Shown: one piece after another, positions 43,686-51,956 of the stretch
How positions within the stretch are numbered: position 1 is the first letter of the stretch
Layout: each line of letters starts with the position of its first letter
Assembly: GCA_019753155.1 (NCBI GenBank)
Contig: JAIELG010000034.1
Coordinates: 1-53,914, forward strand
Direction of reading: 5' to 3'
Origin: Burkholderiales bacterium
GTDB taxonomy: Bacteria > Pseudomonadota > Gammaproteobacteria > Burkholderiales > JABEVD01
Length of the DNA: 53,914 bases
The notes under the pieces: generated by a model
Databases searched by the model: none
Seen by the model: only the letters and a program-made list of their open reading frames with translations
Told to the model about the DNA's origin: nothing
Translations under genes and position numbers: made by a program

Positions 43686-44008
43686 GTCTCGTTTCTCCTG
43701 TTCCAGTTCTTCCAATATTCCACGGCGGTTTCGATTTCAGCCTGTTGCTTGCGCTTGCCACCGCCCAGCAGAATAAGCAGCAGCTTTTTCCCCGCTCGGG
43801 CGTAATACACGCGATAGCCTGGGCCGTGGTCGATGCGCAGTTCCCAAACACTTTCGGCAACAGGCTTGCAGTCCCCGAAATTTCCGGCAGCCATGCGCTG
43901 CACCCGCATCAATACGCGGGCGCGGACTTGACGGTCAGGCAGATTTTCAAGCTATTCCTTGAAAGGGTCGTGCCCGTCGTCTGTCAGGTAATCATCGACT
44001 GCATGCAT
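43682..44008 (-). pseudogene. HigB-like killer gene with in-frame amber codon
   Basis: From the ATG at 44008 the frame reads MHAVDDYLTDDGHDPFKE, then TAG (43954-43952), then LENLPDRQVRARVLMRVQRM and a normal C-terminal half (GNFGDCKPVAESVWELRIDH, GYRVYYARAGKKLLL). Relatives have tryptophan at the stop position, so TGG probably became TAG. An internal ATG at 43912 could give only a truncated product. Confidence 0.75.
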
Positions 44009-44212
44009 GCTGTGGATTATACGTTACATATAGACAGATTCAAGGGAAATCAGTTCGCTCCGGCAGGCCCAAGCCGGGGACCCCGGCATCGAACATTGAT
44101 TCTGAAATTTAACCATGTTGTTGATAATGTTAATATTTGAAGAAAAAATGCCATAATATTCCTGCCGCAAGGCAACGGAGCAAAATCAATTCAAATATAA
44201 AGGAGAGAACAA

Positions 44213-44317
44213 ATGGCAGATGCAATCCAATTCACGAACCCGCTCGGGGTTGCCGTGTTGCTCGTAATCGCAGTGATCTATCTGGGAAGCTGTTACGCCC
44301 ATCAAAAAGGCAGGTAA
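44213..44317 (+). CDS. 34-residue single-pass membrane protein
   Basis: A short gene with a near-perfect ribosome site (AAGGAGAG) eight bases before ATG. The product is one hydrophobic helix (PLGVAVLLVIAVIYLGSCYA) with a short N-terminus and a basic tail (HQKGR). A terminator hairpin follows 11 bases after the stop, so this is a complete one-gene unit. Function unknown. Confidence 0.65.
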   Translation: MADAIQFTNPLGVAVLLVIAVIYLGSCYAHQKGR

Positions 44318-44327
44318 TCAATGCCGG

Positions 44328-44352
44328 AGCCAGGGAGTCGCTCCCTGGCTTT
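44328..44352 (+). terminator. Terminator after the small membrane gene
   Basis: A perfect 10-bp stem (AGCCAGGGAG against CTCCCTGGCT) with a TCG loop, followed by only a short T-run. It could also serve the opposing gene that ends at 44383. Confidence 0.6.
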
Positions 44353-44382
44353 CCAGCCTGTAGGTCCAGTCATCGCCCCTCC

Positions 44383-44877
44383 TCAGCGCGCAAGCCTGAC
44401 TGCAAACTTTTCATATTCGACAGGGGCTTGCAATGCGGATTGCGCCGCATTCAGTTCCGTCATCGCCGCCATGGATGCGCCATGCATTTCGCCATGGACA
44501 AGAAAGCGCCGGATGCAGGCCTCGATGGGATATTCCGAAGTCCACCAGTCGGCATCGAATGATTCGACGGGAACAGTCCAAAGTTGCAGCACACCCTCGC
44601 GCAACTTCAGCATTTTCGCGTATTTTACGCCGCGGCTGACAAGCAGGCCAAACTCCCGGTTTGCGTTGGTCACGGCGGACGGCAGGACGACCGTCCTGCC
44701 GCGCCGGTTCGGATTCACCCATGCGAGCATGGGGTAGCCGCGATACGGTTCGGCTTCCTCGCTTTGAGCGACTGCCACGGGCTGCGATTCCACGATCGAT
44801 GGCCCGATTTTCATTCCGTCGACCCAGGTTGAGACAAGACGGCCTTCTTTATTTTTGATCCAGAGCAGGAACAGCAT
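44383..44877 (-). CDS. Hypothetical protein
   Basis: A 164-residue soluble-looking protein I do not recognise. It begins MLFLLWIKNKEGRLVSTWVDG and has WWTSEYPIEACIRRFLVHGE near the C-terminal third. The ATG at 44877 follows GGAGG by six bases. Two GC-rich hairpins lie upstream in its leader region. Confidence 0.55.
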   Translation of the reverse strand: MLFLLWIKNKEGRLVSTWVDGMKIGPSIVESQPVAVAQSEEAEPYRGYPMLAWVNPNRRGRTVVLPSAVTNANREFGLLVSRGVKYAKMLKLREGVLQLWTVPVESFDADWWTSEYPIEACIRRFLVHGEMHGASMAAMTELNAAQSALQAPVEYEKFAVRLAR

Positions 44878-45181
44878 GATGCACCTCCACAAGGCAATGA
44901 AACTATCTTGGGGGCGGTGGAGTCCACCGCCGGGCGGCGGCGCGTTATTTTCGGGGGATGAACGCGCTGCCTCGTTTTCGAATCGACGAGGCAGCGGCAG
45001 GAGACTAACTCAAGGCATGCTTGTCGATTCAGATTTCAGGTCGACTGCAACTCTCCATGATCAGCTCCTTGCGAATGAGATGTACGGATTTTACGCCCAT
45101 GAATTTTTTGTTTCAAGCGAAAAATTCATGTCGTGCGGAAAAATCTGCAACGATGTCTTCAGCCGAAGTTCGGGTGCATCA
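44878..45181. repeat. Gap with three perfect hairpins
   Basis: Three inverted repeats occur in about 220 bases: 44913-44921/44923-44931 (9 bp, GGCGGTGGA), 44966-44975/44986-44995 (10 bp, GCTGCCTCGT, loop 10) and 45099-45108/45120-45129 (10 bp, ATGAATTTTT, loop 11). The first two precede the hypothetical gene on the minus strand. The third lies after the histidine kinase stop and may end that transcript. No gene is seen here. Confidence 0.6.
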
Positions 45182-46744
45182 TCACGCCGATTCCTGCGGC
45201 AGGCGGATCGTGAACCGGGCGCCTTCGCCCTCCCTGCTCTCGACCGTAATGCCGCCGCCATGCATCATGACCACCATCTCGGTAAAATACAGGCCGACGC
45301 CTGTTCCTGCAATGGCCGTGATGTTGCTGCCCCGGTAATAGCGTTCGAACAGTCGATCCAGGTCTTTTTCCGGAATGCCTATCCCTTTGTCCTCGACAGC
45401 AATGACGATCTGCCCCGAGTCGATATGGCCGATGACATCGATGGGGCTGCCTGCCGGGGAGTATTTGACCGAATTCGAAATCAGATTGCTGAAGGCCTGA
45501 TAGAGCAGCTTGGGGTCGCCGACCATCGTCACGGGCAGCCTTTTCAGATCCTCGCGAATGACTGCATCCGGTGCTATTTCACGATGCATCTGGCAGAGCT
45601 CGCGCAGCAGGGCGGACACATTGAATGTCTCCCGGCTGAATGGCGTGGCGCCATCGAAGAAGCGCGAAGAATCAAGCAGGGTGTCCATCAGGCCTGTCAT
45701 GCGCAGTACCGCGCTTCGGATCTTGTCGGCGCGCTCGGAGATTTCTTCGGGCTGCAGCCGGTTTTTCATCTTGATCAGACGCTGGGCATGGCCATCTATG
45801 ATCGTCAATGGCGTGCGGAATTCATGCGAGGTCATCGAAACGAAATTGCGCTGCTGGGCCGTCAGGCGCTGCTCGTTTTCCAGCGCTTCCTTGAGTATCG
45901 AGGTTTTTTGGGCGAGCGCATGCTGGCTTTTCGCCAGTTCAATTGCATTGTCCCGAAACACGCCGACCGAGCGTGCCATTTCGCCTATTTCGTCCCGCCG
46001 CTCCATGCCCCGAATCCCGATTTCAGTGTCGTTATCCCCGAGCCGATGCATGCATCTGGCCAGTTCGAGCAGCGGTCCCGATATCGATTTCGTGATGTAA
46101 ACGATTGCCGTGATCAGCATCAGAGCTGCGATCACGATTGCCGTCACGATGAGCCAGTATGCATCGCGGTAGGTCATGGTTTCCCGTTCTGCGGCTGCTC
46201 TTGCGCTTGCGACGTTCCAGTTGGTGAGCCGTCCGAGCGAATCGCTTGCCGCATCGTAGAGCTGGCGCGAACTGGTTCTGTATATGCGCCCCCCCTCGGG
46301 CTTGCGGTTTATGCGCGACAGGGACAGTTCCATATCGACTATAGCCCTGTAGGCGCGCCACCCGGAGATGAACTGCGCATAGAGCCGGTCTTCGACATCG
46401 TCATGGTGTATCAGTTTATAGCCGGCGAGGCTCGAAGCGATGGAGCGATCCAGGGAAGCCATCTCCTGATCGCTTGCGGCGATTTCGGCCGGATTGGATG
46501 AGAGCAGGTAGCTCCCTTCCGCGGAGCGAAAATCGGAAGTGAAATTATTGAGGTCGCCCAGGATGCGCGTGGTTTGCAGCCAGCGATTGCGGATTTCACC
46601 GGATACCTTGTTGAAATCGCTCAACTGTTTGATGCTGAATGCGCCAAGGCCCGCCACCAGCAGCAGGAAAAGCAGGAATACCAGGGACAGGCGTATCCGG
46701 ATCGAATGGGGCTGCATCGTCATGCTGAGAGTGTTGATGGGCAT
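45182..46744 (-). CDS. Membrane sensor histidine kinase
   Basis: A 520-residue kinase. TM1 is at about 20-37, a helical periplasmic sensor at about 40-195, TM2 at about 197-217, HAMP at about 218-270, and HisKA with SHEFRTP (His307). The HATPase has NLISNSVKYS, DKGIGIP and GTGVGLYF. It diverges from the response regulator gene across 52 bases, so the two are almost surely partners. The stimulus is unknown; the neighbouring efflux operon suggests metals or toxicants. Internal ATGs near 46723 are alternative starts. Confidence 0.88.
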   Translation of the reverse strand: MPINTLSMTMQPHSIRIRLSLVFLLFLLLVAGLGAFSIKQLSDFNKVSGEIRNRWLQTTRILGDLNNFTSDFRSAEGSYLLSSNPAEIAASDQEMASLDRSIASSLAGYKLIHHDDVEDRLYAQFISGWRAYRAIVDMELSLSRINRKPEGGRIYRTSSRQLYDAASDSLGRLTNWNVASARAAAERETMTYRDAYWLIVTAIVIAALMLITAIVYITKSISGPLLELARCMHRLGDNDTEIGIRGMERRDEIGEMARSVGVFRDNAIELAKSQHALAQKTSILKEALENEQRLTAQQRNFVSMTSHEFRTPLTIIDGHAQRLIKMKNRLQPEEISERADKIRSAVLRMTGLMDTLLDSSRFFDGATPFSRETFNVSALLRELCQMHREIAPDAVIREDLKRLPVTMVGDPKLLYQAFSNLISNSVKYSPAGSPIDVIGHIDSGQIVIAVEDKGIGIPEKDLDRLFERYYRGSNITAIAGTGVGLYFTEMVVMMHGGGITVESREGEGARFTIRLPQESA

Positions 46745-46796
46745 TTCCTATCCGGGGCGTTCATGTGTATTGTATTATATCGCCAAGGGATATCGC

Positions 46797-47387
46797 ATGA
46801 AGATACTGTGCATCGAGGATGATCGTGAAACTGCAGCATTGATTGCCGAGGAACTCTCCGAACGCGGCTTCGAAGTCAACCTCGCGCACGACGGACAGGA
46901 AGGCTTCGCGGCGATCCTCAAGGAGCAGCCGAATCTCGTGCTGTGCGACATCAGCATGCCCATTCTGTCCGGTTTCGAGGTGCTGGAACGCCTGACCGCT
47001 ATTGCCCCGCGCTTCGAGAACATGCCATTCGTGTTCCTGACCGCGCTCACGGACAGGAGCAGCGAGCTCAAGGGCAGGCGTCTCGGCGCCGACGACTACG
47101 TGGCCAAGCCTATCGATTTCGATGTGCTGTGCGAGATCATCGGTGCGCGCCTTGCGCGTGTCGCCCGAATCGGCGCATGGGCTCAACTGGTGGAATTGAG
47201 CGAGCGCGAGATCGAAGCGCTGACCTGGTCGGCGCGAGGCAAGACTTCGAGCGAAATTGCACAAATAGTAGGGTTGTCCAAGCGCACGATCGATTTCCAC
47301 ATCGAAAATGCACGGAACAAGCTCGGCGTCTCGACCCGCACCGAAGCTGCGATCAAGGCGGCATCCGCGGGCTTGATCGAACCCTGA
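46797..47387 (+). CDS. Response regulator, receiver plus LuxR-type HTH
   Basis: A 196-residue regulator. The receiver has Asp8-Asp9, the phospho-acceptor Asp51 and Lys104. The C-terminal LuxR helix-turn-helix reads LSEREIEALTWSARGKTSSEIAQ and then SKRTIDFHIENARNKLG. The true start is the ATG at 46797 (MKILCIEDD); the open frame extends upstream into the kinase gene's antisense. It ends five bases from the end of the RND pump gene. Confidence 0.88.
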   Translation: MKILCIEDDRETAALIAEELSERGFEVNLAHDGQEGFAAILKEQPNLVLCDISMPILSGFEVLERLTAIAPRFENMPFVFLTALTDRSSELKGRRLGADDYVAKPIDFDVLCEIIGARLARVARIGAWAQLVELSEREIEALTWSARGKTSSEIAQIVGLSKRTIDFHIENARNKLGVSTRTEAAIKAASAGLIEP

Positions 47388-47392
47388 TCGGC

Positions 47393-50300
47393 TTATTCGT
47401 CATCATCGTCCGCTGCTTCGTTTTCCGCGCGCCTTCCGAGAAACATCATCTGAAGCGCCGGCGCAACAACCAGCAACATGATGGGGCCAAGGAGCATGCC
47501 GCCCACCACGACGGTCGCGAGGGGGCGTTGCACCTGACTGCCGATACCCGTGGATATCGCGGCCGGGAGCAGGCCGATGCATGCGGAAAGCGCGGTCATG
47601 AGCATAGGTCTCATGCGTTGCTCGGCTGCATTGAACATCGCTTCCATGGGCGGCAAACCTTCGCCTACCAGCCGGTTGAAGTAGGTGATGACCAGGATGC
47701 CGTTCATGACCGATACCCCGAAAAGGGATACGAAGCCGATCGCTGCCGATACGCTGAGGTCAAGGCCGGAGAAGTAAAGCGCGACGATGCCGCCCGCAGC
47801 CGAAAAAGGTATTGCCACGAGCACCAGGAGGCTGTCGCGCAGCGAATTGAACAGCCCGTAGAGCAGCGCCAGAATCAATACGATGGCAATCGGAAGAATG
47901 ATTGCCAACCGGTCTTTCGCCTGCTGCAATTCATCGAACTCGCCCGCCCATTCGATGCGATATCCCTGCGGCAGTTTTACATGACTGGCTATCCTTTCCT
48001 GCGCCTCGGCGACGGTCCCCCCGATATCGCGTCCGCGGACGCTGAATTTGACCGGGATATAGCGCTGGTTCTTCTCGTGATAAATGTATGACGCACCGGT
48101 ATCGAGCGATATGGTCGCAAGTTCGCTCAAGGGGATATAAGCGTTTCCGCCGTTCGCGGTCGGATAACCGACCTTGATGTTCCGGATCGCATCGATATTG
48201 TTGCGGTATTCCGGAGCGAGGCGCAGGCTCAAACCGAACTGGCGATCGCCTTCCATGATCGTGGTCGCCTGGGTGCCGCCAATTGCGGCCTGCACGACCG
48301 TGTTCACGTCCCCGGTATTGAGTCCGTAGCGGGCCGCTCTGGCCCTGTCCACCCTGATGTTCAGATTGGGCTGCCCCATGACCCGGAATATCCCCAGGTC
48401 GGCAATCCCCTTGACCTGAGACATTTCACTCCTGATCCGATCGGCGAGCTTTTCCAGCGTCGGCAGGTCGGGGCCGATGATCTTGACGGAATTGGCGCCC
48501 TTGACGCCGGAGAGCCCTTCTTCGATGTTGTCCTGGATGTATTGCGAGAAATTGAACTCGATTCCGGTAAATTCGCGGGCAAATTTCTTCTGCAGCTCGT
48601 CCACCAGTTTTTCCTTCGTCATGCCTGGAGGCCATTCGTCTACCGGTTTCAGCGGCACGAAAAATTCGGCATTGCCGAAACTGGACGCATCGCTCCCATT
48701 GTCGGGGCGGCCATGCTGCGAGACTACCGTGACGACTTCCGGGTAGCTGTTCAGGATCTGGCGGATTCGCGTCACCGTGGGCATTCCGGCTTCGAGCGAG
48801 ATGGTGGGGGGCAATGTCGCCCTGATCCATAAATTGCCTTCTTCGAGGGCGGGCAGGAATTCGCTTCCTATCCTGGGCAACAGCAGCGCTGCGAATCCCA
48901 GGAATGCCAAGCCTATCATCACCGTGGCGCGCCGATTGGCGAGCGCCCAGCCGAGAATGGGCGTATACCTGTTGCGCAGCCAGCGCACCACGATCGTTTC
49001 GGATTCCTTGACATGCCTGGGCAGCAGAAAGGAGGCGAGGACAGGCGTGATCGTGAAAGTCGCAATCAACGCCCCCGCCAGGGCGTAGCCATAGGTCCGC
49101 GCCATCGGGCCGAAGATCTGGCCTTCGACGCCCTGCATGGTGAAAAGCGGAATAAACGCAGCCACAGTGATCATGGTGGAAAAAAGAATGGCCTTGTCGA
49201 CCTGAAGGGCGCTGATGAACACCATGCGCAGGCGGTTGGGCCATCTGTTCGTCAGGTTCCGGTCTATGCCCTGAGCATGGTCTTCGAGAAGCGCGCGCCG
49301 CTGATCCCGATTCTTCTGGAAATTATGGAATATGTTTTCGACCAGAATGACGGCCGAATCCACGATGATGCCGAAATCGACCGCGCCCAGGGAGAGCAGA
49401 TTGGCGGATTCCCCTGTCATTACCAGGATGATGATGCTGAAGAAGAGTGCGAAAGGGATGTTCACGCCGACTATGATTGCGCTGCGCAAGTCGCCGAGAA
49501 AAACCCACTGGATCAGAAAAACGAGCAGGCAGCCGAAAATGAGGTTGTGCAGGACGGTGTGGGTCGTGACCGAAACAAGCGAGGAACGATCGTAAAAGGG
49601 CACGATTTTGACTCCCGGCGGCAAGGTTCCGTCGCTGTTGATCTTTTCCACTTCAGCCTTGACGCGGGCAACCACATCGTTGGTCTGCAGGGTGCGGTTC
49701 ATCACCACGATGGCCGCCACCACATCGTCCTGATTGTCCCGGCCTGCCTTGCTGAGCCGCGGAACATAGCCGATGCGCACTTTCGCCACATCCTTCACCA
49801 GCACAGGCGTGCCTCCGGATTGGGTCAGCACGATGTTTTCGATGTCGTCGACTTTTCGCCCCTGGGTCAGGTCGGTCGCGCCTCCGCTGTCTATCAGCCC
49901 CACGCCGCGGATATTCAGGGATTGCTGGCCAATGTTGATCGTTCGCCCGCCCACGTTGATATTGGCGTTGCCGATGGCGGTGACCATCTGCGGTATCGTG
50001 ATGCCGTAGGCATCGAGCTTGTGCAAATCCGCTTCGACATCGAATTCCTTGGTCGTGCCGCCCCAACCGTTGACCTGGACTACGCCAGGAACGGTCAGCA
50101 GGCGCCGTTGCAAAATCCAGTCCTGAACGGTGCGCAAATTGGTGAGCCCGAAATTCGGTGGGCCTGTCACCTGGTAGCGGAAAATCTCGCCGACCAGACT
50201 GGACGCCTGTATCTGGGGAACCACATTGTTCGGCAGGCTGACATTTTGTTGCAGGCTGAGCGCTGCCTGCGTGTAGGCGGCGTAATAGTCGATTCCGTAT

Positions 50301-50593
50301 TTGAAGGTGACTCGAACGAAGGAGAGCCCGTAAAAAGACGTGGAGCGAATGTTGTCGACCCCCGGGGTTGCGGCAAGGCCGACTTCCATGGGCAGGGTGT
50401 AATAGCGTTCCATTTCCTCGGCCGACAGGCCGGAAGACTGGGCCGTGATTTCGAGAATCACCGGTGCCGGGTTCGGATAGGCTTCGACGTTGAGCTTCGA
50501 ATAAGCGATGGCCCCTCCGCCGATGAAGATCAGAAGACAGAGCAAAATGATCGGGCGGCGGGAAAGCGAGAACGCAAGGATGCCTCTTAACAC
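47393..50593 (-). CDS. CzcA/CusA-family RND efflux pump
   Basis: A 1066-residue inner-membrane RND pump. The segment DFGIIVDSAVILVENI around residues 406-421 follows the heavy-metal-efflux pattern (AcrB-type pumps have VDDAIVVVEN there). The C-terminus is acidic (ADDDDE). Twelve membrane helices and two large periplasmic loops are seen. It is probably a metal cation exporter; the ion cannot be told from this. Downstream of its adaptor by 50 bases. Confidence 0.85.
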   Translation of the reverse strand: MLRGILAFSLSRRPIILLCLLIFIGGGAIAYSKLNVEAYPNPAPVILEITAQSSGLSAEEMERYYTLPMEVGLAATPGVDNIRSTSFYGLSFVRVTFKYGIDYYAAYTQAALSLQQNVSLPNNVVPQIQASSLVGEIFRYQVTGPPNFGLTNLRTVQDWILQRRLLTVPGVVQVNGWGGTTKEFDVEADLHKLDAYGITIPQMVTAIGNANINVGGRTINIGQQSLNIRGVGLIDSGGATDLTQGRKVDDIENIVLTQSGGTPVLVKDVAKVRIGYVPRLSKAGRDNQDDVVAAIVVMNRTLQTNDVVARVKAEVEKINSDGTLPPGVKIVPFYDRSSLVSVTTHTVLHNLIFGCLLVFLIQWVFLGDLRSAIIVGVNIPFALFFSIIILVMTGESANLLSLGAVDFGIIVDSAVILVENIFHNFQKNRDQRRALLEDHAQGIDRNLTNRWPNRLRMVFISALQVDKAILFSTMITVAAFIPLFTMQGVEGQIFGPMARTYGYALAGALIATFTITPVLASFLLPRHVKESETIVVRWLRNRYTPILGWALANRRATVMIGLAFLGFAALLLPRIGSEFLPALEEGNLWIRATLPPTISLEAGMPTVTRIRQILNSYPEVVTVVSQHGRPDNGSDASSFGNAEFFVPLKPVDEWPPGMTKEKLVDELQKKFAREFTGIEFNFSQYIQDNIEEGLSGVKGANSVKIIGPDLPTLEKLADRIRSEMSQVKGIADLGIFRVMGQPNLNIRVDRARAARYGLNTGDVNTVVQAAIGGTQATTIMEGDRQFGLSLRLAPEYRNNIDAIRNIKVGYPTANGGNAYIPLSELATISLDTGASYIYHEKNQRYIPVKFSVRGRDIGGTVAEAQERIASHVKLPQGYRIEWAGEFDELQQAKDRLAIILPIAIVLILALLYGLFNSLRDSLLVLVAIPFSAAGGIVALYFSGLDLSVSAAIGFVSLFGVSVMNGILVITYFNRLVGEGLPPMEAMFNAAEQRMRPMLMTALSACIGLLPAAISTGIGSQVQRPLATVVVGGMLLGPIMLLVVAPALQMMFLGRRAENEAADDDDE

Positions 50594-50643
50594 GGTTTGC
50601 CTCTCTATTGATTATGGGCGGGTTTCACTCGCAGGAACTGCCG

Positions 50644-51825
50644 TTATCCGTTCGATGATGTGTTGCCGACTAGGGCATTGCTGAGAAAAATCGCGCCGTC
50701 TGTCGCGATCAGTTCCCCTGGCTTCAGCCCCTCGATAATCTGGTCCATGCCGTCTTGCTGTACGCCGAGCTTGACGGTTCGCCTGGTGAAGCGGCGGCGA
50801 TCGGTGGTGACCCATACTGTGTTCGTTCCGTCGCCTTCCCTGACCACGCCGTCGAGCGGAGCCGCTGCGGACCGGACTGCATTGCCCATGCGAATCAGGA
50901 AGGTGGCGAACATCCCCGCATGCAGTTCGTGCCCCGGATCCCTGACTTCGGTGCGCACCTGTATCCTGTGGGTATTCGGATCGACCATAGCCCCGATTTT
51001 CGTGATCTTCGCATGGAATACCTTGTCGGGATAAGCCATGACCTTCACTTCGACCGCTTCTCCCTGATGCAGGAGCGGAATATCGCTTTCCGGAACATTC
51101 GCCACCATCCACATGGTGGATAGGTCGGAAACCGCATAGGGCGCGGGCGCAGTGCCGGGCTGAACGAATGTTCCGACAGATGCAGCCATGGCGATGACCG
51201 TAACCTGCCCGCTGATCGGACTCGGTACGGGCAGCGCGGAATCGACCTTGCGCTCGGCCACGATGCGGTCTATCTCTGCATCGGATTTGCCGAAAATGTG
51301 CAGTGCGTTGCGGGCGGCATTGTAGGCGCCTTCTGCGCCCTGCTGATCGGAAACGGCTTGTTGATAGTCTTTCTGGGCTATCCCGCGCGCAGCCAGGAGA
51401 TCCTTCGCCCGATCGAGCGCGCGAGTGGTCAACTCCTTGACCCCGGCAGTCGTGATCAGGTTCGACTCGGCCTGGACGAGATCGGGGCTGTTGATCACAA
51501 AGAGCACATCCCCCTTCTTCACGGTATCGCCGATTTCCCTATGCCGCTCGATAATCTTGCCGGGATAGGGCGGGAATACCTGCACGGTCATATCGTCGTC
51601 GAATGCGATGTTGCCGACCGCTTCGCGCTGAACCGTGAAAGGATGCGCCACGACTGCCCCGACCTTGACCGATTTCAATTGCTCATCGGTCAAATCCAGG
51701 CTTTGATCCGCGATCTGTGCCGGTTTCGGAGCGGCAGGCTTTTGCGTTCCGGAGAACGCCAGGAGACTTGCCGCGATGATCGCGGCGCAAGCAAGCAATA
51801 TGACCGAACCCTTGTTGAATTTCAT
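50644..51825 (-). CDS. RND efflux periplasmic adaptor (CzcB/CusB-like)
   Basis: A 393-residue membrane fusion protein with an N-terminal anchor (VILLACAAIIAASLLAF). It has lipoyl halves (YPGKIIERHREIGDTVKKGD and VPSPISGQVTVIAMAASVGT) around a helical hairpin, then beta-barrel segments (NVPESDIPLLHQGEAVEVK). It works with the pump at 47393 and the outer-membrane factor at 51957. Confidence 0.87.
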   Translation of the reverse strand: MKFNKGSVILLACAAIIAASLLAFSGTQKPAAPKPAQIADQSLDLTDEQLKSVKVGAVVAHPFTVQREAVGNIAFDDDMTVQVFPPYPGKIIERHREIGDTVKKGDVLFVINSPDLVQAESNLITTAGVKELTTRALDRAKDLLAARGIAQKDYQQAVSDQQGAEGAYNAARNALHIFGKSDAEIDRIVAERKVDSALPVPSPISGQVTVIAMAASVGTFVQPGTAPAPYAVSDLSTMWMVANVPESDIPLLHQGEAVEVKVMAYPDKVFHAKITKIGAMVDPNTHRIQVRTEVRDPGHELHAGMFATFLIRMGNAVRSAAAPLDGVVREGDGTNTVWVTTDRRRFTRRTVKLGVQQDGMDQIIEGLKPGELIATDGAIFLSNALVGNTSSNG

Positions 51826-51880
51826 GATCCGCTCCTGCGAAAATTTTGCGTAATGATGGGGGCAATGGAACGGCGAGTCT

Positions 51881-51898
51881 ACTGTGACAAATCACAGT
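51881..51898. promoter_or_regulatory. 18-bp dyad in the divergent efflux promoter region
   Basis: A perfect inverted repeat ACTGTGA-CAAA-TCACAGT lies between the adaptor gene and the outer-membrane factor gene. The arms match CRP half-sites (TGTGA/TCACA), but the spacer is four bases, as in FNR-type sites, not six as for CRP. It could serve a CRP/FNR-superfamily protein or another dimeric regulator controlling both directions. Confidence 0.55.
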
Positions 51899-51956
51899 TC
51901 CCTTCGCATCCAATCGAACTTACACTTCCTCATACATCATATGCCGGACTGTCGCC

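Noticed and set aside
44855..46501. Long open frame antisense to the histidine kinase
   Set aside because: The opposite strand encodes a complete kinase with all motifs; this frame has none.
49013..50590. Long open frame antisense to the CzcA-type pump
   Set aside because: Composition rich in His, Asp and Gly with no domain. Shadow frame.
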